Shown here: one piece after another, positions 55,883 through 64,000 of the stretch
Layout: every line of letters starts with the position of its first letter
Position numbering within the stretch: position 1 is the first letter of the stretch
DNA from: Lineus longissimus
Lineage: Eukaryota; Nemertea; Pilidiophora; Heteronemertea; Lineidae
Direction of reading: 5' to 3'
Length of the DNA: 64,000 nucleotides
NCBI RefSeq assembly: GCF_910592395.1
Contig: NC_088311.1
Span: 16,370,501 to 16,434,500, forward strand
The notes under the pieces: generated by a model
Told to the model about the DNA's origin: nothing
The model's input: only the letters and a program-made list of their open reading frames with translations
The model's database searches: none
Program-made: the position numbers and the translations under genes

Positions 55883-56511
55883 TCGATATGTATTTCCTGA
55901 AGCATTTCTCCAGTGGGTCTCCCCGACATATTGCGATGGCGGATCATCACATCTTCTCCTAGTGTAGGGGCTCTGATCAGAGTCTTGACCAGGGGAGTTA
56001 TCTGTCGTATCTGTCTGGGTTCATCATGGCTGATATCTTCTTCTGTGTGTCCGCGAGACATCTGGAAGGCTGGCATCAGCGGTTCATCCCATCTAATTGC
56101 AGTGAAGGGTCTCTGATCGTGGCTTGCTGGAGTTATCAGTTTGGCCTGGTGATGATTATCTTGGATCCTATCTTCATCGACTGGTCGATGAGACATCTGG
56201 CTCCATCTGTTGTAGTCGTCATCACTTGTACCCTGTTGTCTCAGTTGAAGATTATCATCCTTCACCCTTAGAGTATCCCTTTCTCCCTGGTGATGATTAT
56301 CTTTGATCCTATATTCATCTGCTGGTCTGCGAGACATCTGGCACCATCTGTTGTAGTCATCATCACTTGTACTCTGTTGTCTCAGTTGAAGATTATCATC
56401 CTTCCCATAACTTAAAGTATCCCTTTCTCTCGAGATATTCATATCCGGTTCCTTAGCATCCACCATCTGGTGTCCTAAGAGCTCCTGATATTCTTTAAAT
56501 GGGGTCTTCAT
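55822..56511 (-). CDS. BEL element frame 2 (repeat-containing linker)
   Basis: 229 polar residues with a duplicated module of about 45 residues (RDTL..KDDNLQLRQQ.TSDDDYNRW.QMS.RP.DE.RI.DNHHQ). Its ATG overlaps the stop of frame 1 as TAATG at 56513-56509, and its own end overlaps the gag-pol start by 61 bp. It sits where gag of related elements is continuous, so it is either a linker expressed by recoding or the product of two frame changes. No known domain. Confidence 0.6.
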   Translation of the reverse strand: MKTPFKEYQELLGHQMVDAKEPDMNISRERDTLSYGKDDNLQLRQQSTSDDDYNRWCQMSRRPADEYRIKDNHHQGERDTLRVKDDNLQLRQQGTSDDDYNRWSQMSHRPVDEDRIQDNHHQAKLITPASHDQRPFTAIRWDEPLMPAFQMSRGHTEEDISHDEPRQIRQITPLVKTLIRAPTLGEDVMIRHRNMSGRPTGEMLQEIHIEWNRFLQQLQMVDLGASIPW

Positions 56512-56945
56512 TACACTGGGCCGTGGTAACTTTGATGACTTCTTGCTCCGATGACTGCTACTTCCATCACAGACGTCTCCTTCAGCTGCCTCAGCCTATT
56601 TATTTCATCGTCTATCTTCTCCTCATACTTGAGAATCTCATCGATCATCTTTTCTCGTAGATTGTTTTGCCTACCAAATTCTTCAATGGCTTCAATGACC
56701 CTCGCCATCTTTTTCCTAACATCCTCTTCTAATGCCGCCAACTCGTCTTCCGATCTCTCCTGTCCTATGGCTGAACTCAGTTTTGACAGCGCTCGCCCTA
56801 CTGCAGATTTCAGGCCATTTATCCGGCCCCTTGTAACTGTAAAAACTCCAAGCACCTGATTATCCTTATCACCCTTTTGGTTAACTGTGACCTCATCTTC
56901 AAGAATATTCCAAAGGAAACTAGGCATTAGAGACAAATCCTCCAC
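56511..56945 (-). CDS. BEL element frame 1 (gag N-terminal coiled coil)
   Basis: 144 residues. The region RGRINGLKSAVGRALSKL followed by a heptad-rich helix (LAALEEDVRKKMARVIEAIEEF... DEINRLRQLKE) resembles the N-terminal coiled-coil portion of BEL/Pao gag. It lies directly downstream of the 5' leader in element sense. It is in a different phase from frame 2. Confidence 0.65.
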   Translation of the reverse strand: MEDLSLMPSFLWNILEDEVTVNQKGDKDNQVLGVFTVTRGRINGLKSAVGRALSKLSSAIGQERSEDELAALEEDVRKKMARVIEAIEEFGRQNNLREKMIDEILKYEEKIDDEINRLRQLKETSVMEVAVIGARSHQSYHGPV

Positions 56946-57309
56946 TTCAAAATCAGTATTATGGCTTATCGAAATTTTCGACAGTCAATCTGGACGGTTC
57001 TGACCTTCTCTCCACAGTATCTTCCTTCCTTGGCTGCGCCGACTCTTGTTCCTCACCCCTTGGTGTCTCGCCAACGACAGGCCCGACGGCTCCTGGCTGG
57101 GTTTCTTCTTCTTGATCGCACATGGCAGGTCACGTGATCTCCTACTCTCGTGCGTGCCAGCGGCACGGCAATACAATGGCAGGCGTGGCTCGGGACGATT
57201 TTTATTTTGCGTTTTTGGGGCGCTATTTTAGGGGTTTCTAAATGTTCTTTCTTAATTTCTTTTTCTCCATAGATCGTTGATGTTCATAACTTCGCTCTGC
57301 TACCACTTT

Positions 57310-57627
57310 TGTTGTTAAGAAAGGACGGGAAAGTTCATAAATCGAGTTAGATTTCGTCTTTAATATTTTGAGGTCTTCAAGATCGTCGCGCCGTCGTCCC
57401 GAGCGAGGACCGCAGCAAATTCACAAAATCATCTCAACAGAAATTAACAATTCTTAGCAACTCAAAATTCCCCTAAAAACATGTACAAGTAGTTAGGTAT
57501 TTTTACCAATAAAATTAAAACCTCAAACAGAAGTTGACACCGTAATAATACCCAGACACCGTATGGTGCTGTCACCTGGTTATAAGATAATGACCTAAAC
57601 GTCTTGTCTTCACCCTGCTTCTCAACA
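57310..57627 (-). repeat. 5' LTR of BEL/Pao element
   Basis: About 318 bp, starting TGTTGAGAAGCAGGG in element sense and ending CTTAACAACA. Confidence 0.9.
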
Positions 57628-58272
57628 ACAAGTTTTCGAGGGCGTTTCAGTGATTAGGGTTGTTTGGTTGTCATGGATCTGCCGGATTATATGCAGTTGT
57701 TTGCTTCGCTCTCGGATAAACGATTTGTTTAATACAGATACCAGTCTTTCGATCGGATCCTCTTGCTCCTGGCTACTTTGATGAAACAACTCAGAGAGTG
57801 TTTTGGTCTGATTTTGCATTTCCTGTTTCACTGATTGGAGTGCACTGGTGAGGGTTACGAGGTATTTTATCATCGGTTTGTCATAGTTTATCCCTGGGTC
57901 TGTCATATCACCATCATGATCGCTGGCATTATCTAGCACATGAGGGTCAGCCCTAGCGACATCGCCTCTAATATCCACTAACTCAGGGTCAGCCCCATTG
58001 GCATCGCCTTCACGACCTACTAAATCAGGTTCAGCCCTAATGGCATCACCTTCATAATCTGAAGATTCATCATCGCCATCATGATTACCATCTTCATTGT
58101 CAGAGTGATCATTATCGCTATTATCTGGAGTGTTAGCCTTGGATTCCGAGTCAAAGTTGCTATATTCTAATTCTTCAGGAATTTTGTTTTCTATTCCATC
58201 ATCTGATTGTTCAGTATTTTGGGATTTTTGCCCGACTTTTGAACTTTCGGGGTCTTCCTACGTCTAACCATC
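57628..58272 (-). pseudogene. Element B gag-like frame, N-terminal part
   Basis: Starts VRRRKTPKVQKSG near 58270, then an acidic low-complexity region, then an alpha-helical segment (KYLVTLTSALQSVKQEMQNQ, IERLVSVLNKSFIRERSKQL). A two-base length change relative to the copy at 43980 breaks the frame near 58227. The BEL element cuts it at 57627. It has no match to known gag families that I can name. Confidence 0.65.
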
Positions 58273-58397
58273 TTGAAAATATATAAAATGAGTTTGTAAA
58301 TAAAATTCTAAATATTGTGGCAGAGCTCGTATCACTGGATTGAGGTTTGTCCTTATGAATAAGGAGTACTTGTCAATCCCACAGCTGTCACCAAAAA

Positions 58398-59083
58398 TGT
58401 AGCGGTAAAAGGGCTTATAATATTTGTCACCATATAAACTTCGCAACTCTGAACTCGAACCCACAGACTAAACCAACTAAGATATGTATTTACATTATTT
58501 ATTATCCACGTCACTCTAACCTCGTATCTACAACCGACACTAAAACATTACAAAAATAAGGCGCACAACAAAGTATCAACAAGAGTTGATATAAAGGGAT
58601 CTTACCATGCTGTAAGGTCAAGGGTGAAGTCAATTAAAAATGCTCTGGCGCTTTTCCAGAGAAATATCTTGTTTAGCTACAGAGGGTAAAGGTTGGTTTT
58701 CTGGATCTGCCAGGACTTACTAAAAACATCTGAACATCATTATTTATACCTAATTACACACACCCCTAATGGGTAAATAGCCTAGCCCAAATATCAGGCT
58801 CTGAGCCAACTAGCACTCAGTAATTAAGGAAACAACCAATCAGTACAACAGCAGCATCAATACAAGATTATCAGACAGGGCCAAGGGCAGGAGCCTAGTA
58901 ACCAGCTGCTAATCAGGAAGATCATAAAAGGGGTCAAACAGCTTAATGGAAAGGGGCAATTAAGAAGGAAGGTGTTGAAACTTATGATGATTAACGATCC
59001 TGGGTGTCTGGGTTCACCAGGGCTAGGGAGGAACACAGAAATAATAATTACAGATATAGTAAGCAATTCCTAATATTGTCACA
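58398..59083 (-). repeat. 5' LTR of element B
   Basis: 686 bp, matching 44160-44868 apart from short deletions (for example about 18 bp near 58945). Followed in element sense by tttttggtgacagctgtggg, the probable primer-binding zone. Confidence 0.9.
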
Positions 59084-59260
59084 CTATCATTGACGCCACA
59101 ACCCGACAACGAAGCAGAAACGCTAGTGAACAAACAACAGTCAGATCCATCCGTTTTTCTCAAAAGTGAGCGCATTGAGATATCAGGGCTGAAGACAAGA
59201 CCTGATAAGATATCAAATGTGACGTCATTACATTGGTGTGTCGCAAGGTAATTGGTGATA
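59084..59260 (+). pseudogene. Gypsy A, continuation after RNase H
   Basis: Once element B and one CTAT are removed the frame from 43606 continues through LTPQPDNEAETLVNKQQSD to a stop at about 59250. No integrase follows, so Gypsy A is truncated here. Confidence 0.75.
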
Positions 59261-59428
59261 CTGGGGCTAGGACTTTAATTACTGGGGACACCATGTATGT
59301 TTTAAAGTTTTATGCTCAGTGCTAGCAAAAATGTATGATGCTCGCCTTCTACATTTTTGGTACTAGAACAGTACCAATTTCACAATTTCAAAATGAGTGT
59401 AACAATTGGAAGTATTTCTGTATTTCAG

Positions 59429-61325
59429 AAGATTGATCCCATGCTTCTGGAGGCACCATATGTTTGCAACACTGAGCCGAGACCTGACCAACAGCCACAA
59501 CCTAGCCAAGAGGACCATGTTCACCAAGAAGAAAGAGCATTATCATCAGATGTGCTCACTACCTCAATTATGAGCATAATTGACAGCATGTGAGTTTGAG
59601 AAGTTGATACTGAAATTCATGTGCCAGATATGTGCGATTTCCCTATGTCTGAATCCTGATTTGGCCACCAGGTGGCCAAAAAGGGTGCACAAAAGTACTA
59701 TTGCCTTAATGTGGCGCTCGATCATCAGATTTTAATCATAGGCACGTCAAATACTCATGATACATGATTTGACCCACTTTTCAAGTTCACATGAGCCAAA
59801 TAGTGTAAGTTCACTGATGTGAGCACAACAGCCCTGGACATTGCATTCAGATTTATTTATTGTTGGTGGTAACTATGGAATGAGAAGGGCATATAAAATG
59901 AATGTTTAAAAAGTATATCTTTCCCTGCCAGATCCTGATTACTGGCTTTGCAAAGACATTATTTCTAAGTGTTTTTATTATTCTTACTTACAGTCAGGGA
60001 GTAGAAGGGGCAAAGGAAGTCCTTGCTAGCTATTGTAAGGGATTTCTGGAAGGCAGGCACTTGGATGTGGACAACAACAGACAATCACGTATGGAAGGTG
60101 ATGTAGAGGAGATATTCATCGATAGAAATTATATTTTCAAATCTGCCTTCAGTGAGCTTATGAGGGCTTCCGTCAATCGTCGCCCGACACTGAAAGTGAA
60201 CATGTTTGGAGTACAGGTCGATGACCTTGGTGGTCCCAGGAGAGAAGTACTCACCATTCTTCATCGCCATTTGGGGAACACTTTTTCAAAGATGGGACCC
60301 TTGTCTCAAACGAGACATTCGTAACTCAAAGGAAGTTTGAGTTTGCTGGAGTTATATGTGGTAAGTCTGGTGAATAATGAGAATCATGTAGAAAAGTTGA
60401 GCAGGTTTGTGATTTCCATGACTTGAGCCAGGGTAATGTTTTGATTAGGACCGTCAAATACAAACTTTTGGGATGTCTTGGGATCATGCTGTCCTTAATG
60501 GAGACATATCTCGATTTAAATACCCAGGTCAATTTGGATTCAAACAGTCTCTTTTAAACTGGAAGGCGCTCATTGGTGAGTCTATACAATACTGCAGTGT
60601 CCATCGTATCCTATTTCTAAAACAGTACACATTGCTTAACTGCTATTCCAATGGACTTGAAACAATTTCTGTCCCATGATCTGATTTTCGACTCAGCCAC
60701 TAAAATGGGGCCCAAAACTTAAATCACAAAAAGTGCCTGAACCAATGACTTTATCCAAATTTCATTTCCATTCTTTGCTTCCATTTCAGCCCTTTGCTTG
60801 CTCCAGGGTAGACCACCACCTAAGTTCTTTGGACAAGATGTCGTGAAGGAAGTCACTTTGGTAGGAGCTGGAGGCTCGGCCTGTGAGATGAAGCAATTCA
60901 TCCAAGGCCTGGCCGGATGTCTATGGAATTGTAAAGGTACAAAGTCATCTTGTTACAAAACAATTTCCATGTCCTTCGCCTTGGAAAGCGCAATGTTAGA
61001 TACGCCTTTAACCAAAAATATATAAGGCGAGCTTCTTATACATATTGCTTTTACTTGTAGCACCAATATTATCCATTTGCACATTTTACAATGAACTTAT
61101 ATTATAATACCAGTATTTCTTTCTGTAATTCTTTTCAGTTAATGGATGCCAAGCCCGAGGTCAGAGTTTTTTTCAACAAAGATGTTGACAAAGTGCCATC
61201 CCTAACCGTTCCCGGCCTTCTTCACCTGTTTGCCCCAATTACCTACTCACCGAATGGGTCAAATAAGAGGGATAAACAAGTGGCTTCAATGAAATTCTTC
61301 ACCAAGTGGCTACGTGCAGTGGATG
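59429..61325 (+). CDS. HECT-domain-like gene, exons with at least one frameshift
   Basis: Four putative exons: 59429-59589, 59994-60360, 60790-60936 and 61139-61325. The first three join in matching phase if a one-base deletion near 60272 is allowed for. The second encodes FIDRNYIFKSAFSELM and VNMFGVQVDDLGGPRREV, the start of a HECT fold (the 'D-x-GGPRRE' box), and the third GRPPPKFFG. The fourth (FFNKDVDKVPSLTVPGLLHLFAPI..GSNKR) resembles the middle of HECT-like proteins, but its phase does not fit the third. The catalytic-Cys end is not in the window. The family resembles G2E3-like ubiquitin ligases of invertebrates. It may be a pseudogene. Confidence 0.6.
59640..59850. repeat. R1 fragment in HECT-like gene intron
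   Basis: It has atttggccaccaggtggcc and ends gtgagcacaacagccctggacattgcatt. A second R1 5' end (tcattggtgagtctatacaatactgcagtgtcc) lies at about 60573 in the next intron. Confidence 0.65.
59994..60360 (+). CDS. HECT-like exon with DDLGGPRRE motif
   Basis: The acceptor is ttcttacttacag and the donor is gtaagt. After HRHLG near 60272 the reading shifts by one base; the other frame carries on (KDGTLVSNETFVTQRKFEFAGVIC) to the donor in the phase the next exon needs. Confidence 0.7.
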
Positions 61326-61559
61326 GTAAATATTTGATAAAACCTTTACTCAGTCAAATTCTCCTGGTATCATGTCACAAAACATAGAGGACCCAAACAC
61401 AGTGGATTTGTAAAAAACATTTTTCATGAATCAAGTTTGATTTTCTTCATGCTTGTCATGGGTATGAAGGTTAAGATAGGTATCATGTTGAAGCTTATTC
61501 CCTTGTTTTTCAAATGATACATCCCCAGATCAACCAAAAGGCAATAAACAGGATAAAAA

Positions 61560-62605
61560 ACTGGGTCAGGTTTGGACCCGATGGAGGAAAAGACATAACT
61601 TATATGAATCCATGCAGTCGGCTTATACACCAAATCATAGCACTGAGACAGCACTAGTGCGTGTTCTCAATGACTTGCTTCTGGCAGTGGATAGAGGGCA
61701 GAGGGTGGGTTTGGTTTTATCAGATCTCTGCAGCTTTTGATACTGTTAACCATTCAGTGCTGCTTGATCGTCTGAACCAAAGAATTGGTGTAGAAGGCCA
61801 CGCTATTAAATGGTTCCAATCGTACTTATCAGACCGCGTACAAAGGGTCACTATAAAAGGTGTGCCATCTGATGAGTACCAGTTACGAACTGGGGTCCCA
61901 CAAGAGTCTGTGTTGGGACCGCTGTTGTTCAGCATCTACATCGGTCCGCTGGGGGATCTTATTAAGAGTCATGGTTTGAGTGTTCATTTTTACGCGGACA
62001 ACACACAGTTATATACATGGTTTGGGCCCGATGATACACTAGATGCTCTTGCTAAGTTAGAAAGCTGCATCCAAGAGGTCAAGAATGGATGACCATCAAC
62101 TTTCTGAAACTCAACGATGACAAGATAGAATTTATCCTTGTATCATCTGGCTATCAACGGCAAGAATTAAGCATTGACCATCCCCTGTCCATTAAAATAG
62201 GAGATCAGCTTATCTCAGTGGTGCCTCATGCACGTAACATCGGCGCTATTTTTGACGAACACCTCTCAATGGACCAAAACATCAATTCTATATGTAAGTC
62301 AGTCTACATCCAAATTCACAATATTGGTCTTATCAGAAAAATCCTTACAAGTTGATGCCACAAAAACCCTTGTTCAGGCCCTTGTCACCTCAAGATTGGA
62401 TGGTCTGAACGCACTGCTACTTGGCCTGCCTGCAAATGCCATTGGCAGACTCCGGAGAGTTCAAAATTGTGCTGCTCGTGTTATCACTGGTGTTTGCAGG
62501 TCAGATCATATTACTCGAGTGCTGAACGACCTCCACTGGCTCCATTTATGCGACAGGATCTATATTATAAGAGAGAAGACCGTTTCTTGCGCACACTCCT
62601 TCTGA
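61560..62605 (+). pseudogene. CR1/L2-like LINE reverse transcriptase, dead
   Basis: The RT blocks run ESMQSAYTPNHSTETALVRVLNDLL, AAFDTVNHSVLLDRL, GVPQESVLGPLLFSIYI, then the catalytic box as YADN where YADD is expected, NFLKLNDDKIEF, and the C-terminal LVQALVTSRLDGLNALL, RVQNCAARVI and ITRVLNDLHWL. The frame shifts near 61733, near 62090 and near 62340. With frameshifts and the second catalytic Asp lost it is inactive. No 5' ORF is seen; it is 5'-truncated. Confidence 0.88.
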
Positions 62606-62898
62606 AGATTGGCCATGCTTAGGCTGTGACACTCCATACCAATACAAAGTTTGTTGGTTACACTAGGTTGTTTGCGGGAAAAAAATGCAATATTTTGACT
62701 TTAGGGGGTCACAATAAGGGTTTTATTAGGATCTATATTATAAGAGAGAAGACCGTTTCTTGCGCACACTCCTTCTGAAGATTGGCCATGCTCAGGCTGT
62801 GACACTCCATACCAATACAAAGTTTGTTGGTTACACTAGGTTGTTTGCGGGAAAAAAATGCAATATTTTGACTTTAGGGGGTCACAATAAGGGTTTTA
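62555..62898 (+). repeat. 173-bp tandem duplication at the LINE 3' end
   Basis: 62555-62727 and 62728-62898 match almost perfectly (aggatctatattataagagagaag... to ataagggtttta). The unit contains the last coding bases of the LINE and the sequence behind it. Confidence 0.9.
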
Positions 62899-62899
62899 A

Positions 62900-64000
62900 T
62901 TTTGACCACTCAATTCTCCCAACTCCCAACACCAAACTCAGGGACATGGTTTGGGGTATTGTTTGGGGTATTTCATAAAGTGCAATTGCAATGGGGCCTT
63001 TCTTGGAAACTGGGGGATCGTGATGTTTTACGTTAGCCTTACAGTCATGATTGCCTGTGGTTTTTTGTTCAAAACATCATTACTATTAGTGTTAGAAGCT
63101 GATATGATAAGCTGATATGATAGGATCACGCACTGGAAATAACTATGGAGAGTGGACTTTTTAGGTACTACCCCTTTGTGTGCCCCATTCTATTTTTAAC
63201 TCATGACGTGATCAACTAAGGGACATGGTTTGGGATATTTCATAAAAGCGTCAGAAAAAAACGTGTGTTGAAAGGCCGTTTTGAAAGTCGGTTCTTTTAG
63301 TGTCTTAGGTGAGTGTCTACATAAATAACTTACACTTTATATATAAAAATATCAGGACTAAAGCACCATGCAAATAGGTGTGCATCCTTGCATGCATAGA
63401 TTGGCCTTGGCTGTCCTGCATTTTCTGCAAAACAAACCACTGTTGACAGTTGACTGCACGTCTGCAATATACACAACTAGCACTGTACCCGTGGCGCAGG
63501 CAGGTTCAAATGGGCTATACCTTGAATAGATTGAATTGCAATGAAAATATAATGCAATATCAAAGGAGCAATATCGAAGAGACAAATTAAACCAACCATT
63601 TGTCCACAGCCTCGGACCCTAGCTGTGGCGTGCTGTATGCGTGCATATAAAAGTAAATCAATTGGTCCGAATGAGATGATGAGGCAATGTGAATATACCT
63701 CGTTCCTTAGTCAGCAATATGCCCCTTTTTATACGGAGATGAAGGAGAACCCAGATAGGCCTTCACATGTCGGCCTCCAAATGGCTCGGACCAATTGCAC
63801 TATCACTACTAAAACTTTAAAATGCGTGCTCCTCCTACATGTAGCATGATCTCGGGCAAGGCACTTAGTCGACAGGCAAGCTAGAAGTTCAGCACCGTGA
63901 GCAGGTCCTTGATAAGGCCATGCCAAGTTCAGAGTGCCTCTTCAGATACATCAAGTTTTGAAAGCTGTGGTGAGCACATAAACATACCATTGTAACCTTA
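62900..64000. other. Unassigned end of window
   Basis: No gene recognised. The phrase gggacatggtttggg(g/a)tatt..tttcataaa occurs at about 62941 and 63222. Confidence 0.35.

Larger units (their letters stand above)
46475..57627 (-). mobile_element. BEL/Pao retrotransposon, nearly intact, with nested insertions
   Basis: It is flanked by the 5-bp duplication ACAAG (46470-46474 and 57628-57632). The LTRs (57310-57627, and 46475-47609 including a MITE) are TG..CA in element sense and differ at only about three positions in some 315 bp, so insertion is recent. The coding part is a 1693-residue gag-pol preceded by two further frames. A pogo-like transposon sits in its 3' untranslated region. It is inserted in the gag-like frame of element B. 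Confidence 0.92.
43607..59083 (-). mobile_element. Non-autonomous gag-only LTR element B, tandem recombinant
   Basis: It is bounded by a 4-bp duplication CTAT (43603-43606 and 59084-59087). Three LTRs are seen: a complete one at 58398-59083 and at 44160-44868, and a truncated one at 43607-43823. In its own orientation it starts TGTGACAATATTAGG and ends TACCGCTACA. The inside encodes only one gag-like frame; no protease, RT or integrase remains once the nested BEL element is set aside. The extra truncated unit at the left (43607-44159) points to LTR-LTR recombination between tandem copies followed by a deletion. Confidence 0.82.
32800..59260 (+). mobile_element. Gypsy element A (decayed), split by three large insertions
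   Basis: Protease (LLDTGADVS at about 32866), post-protease block (SPLILGWDLMM), RT, RNase H and the start of the downstream region follow each other on the + strand. The pieces are 32800-34300, 42007-42283, 43143-43606 and 59084-59260. At the junctions near 42283/43143 and 43606/59084 the frame resumes exactly when the inserted DNA and one target duplication are removed. Integrase is not found. Frameshifts occur in protease, linker and RT. This is the oldest layer of the nested stack. No LTRs were identified. Confidence 0.8.

Noticed and set aside
55822-55950. Programmed -1 frameshift site in the BEL overlap
   Set aside because: No clear slippery heptamer was seen in the overlap, so only the overlap itself is reported.

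Overview
This is a piece of an animal nuclear genome, most likely a marine invertebrate. Genes are split by introns with GT..AG junctions, the only clear conserved host gene is a spliced diphthamide gene, and the rest is dominated by animal transposon superfamilies (Ngaro-type tyrosine-recombinase retrotransposon, BEL/Pao, Gypsy, CR1/L2-like LINE, Harbinger, piggyBac, Tc1/mariner-pogo, Mutator-like MITE). I cannot name the species. This range of elements suits invertebrate deuterostomes and lophotrochozoans, but that is inference.

Layout. 0.8-20.1 kb: the last five coding exons of DPH5 (diphthine synthase) on the + strand; its upstream exons lie outside the window. The introns hold a Mutator-like MITE (2.06-2.52 kb), a piggyBac fragment (3.5 kb), a TIR element with convergent P2X7-C-like and THAP reading frames (4.08-5.47 kb), many copies of one repeat family I call R1, and an almost intact Ngaro retrotransposon in antisense orientation (9.9-17.3 kb) with gag, RT/RNase H, tyrosine recombinase and an SGNH hydrolase. 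20-32.8 kb: a Harbinger-derived non-autonomous element (21.9-22.7 kb), a mosaic of broken Gypsy, BEL and LINE pieces (24.5-28.5 kb), a broken Myb/SANT (NAIF1-like) gene with an internal tandem duplication (28.5-30.5 kb), and GC-rich repeat debris.

32.8-59.3 kb is one decayed + strand Gypsy element blown apart by successive insertions. A two-gene Harbinger transposon (34.3-42.0 kb) itself carries inserted repeats. An 853-bp insert sits in the RNase H region. A non-autonomous LTR element on the - strand (43.6-59.1 kb, TSD CTAT) contains an almost intact BEL/Pao element (46.5-57.6 kb, TSD ACAAG), which in turn contains a pogo-like transposon (47.8-50.0 kb) and a mariner-type MITE inside one LTR. 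Reading frames and target duplications across the junctions let the order of insertion be read.

59.4-61.3 kb: exons of a HECT-domain-like gene on the + strand, at least one carrying a frameshift. 61.5-62.9 kb: a dead CR1/L2-like LINE with a 173-bp tandem duplication. The final kilobase has nothing I can name.
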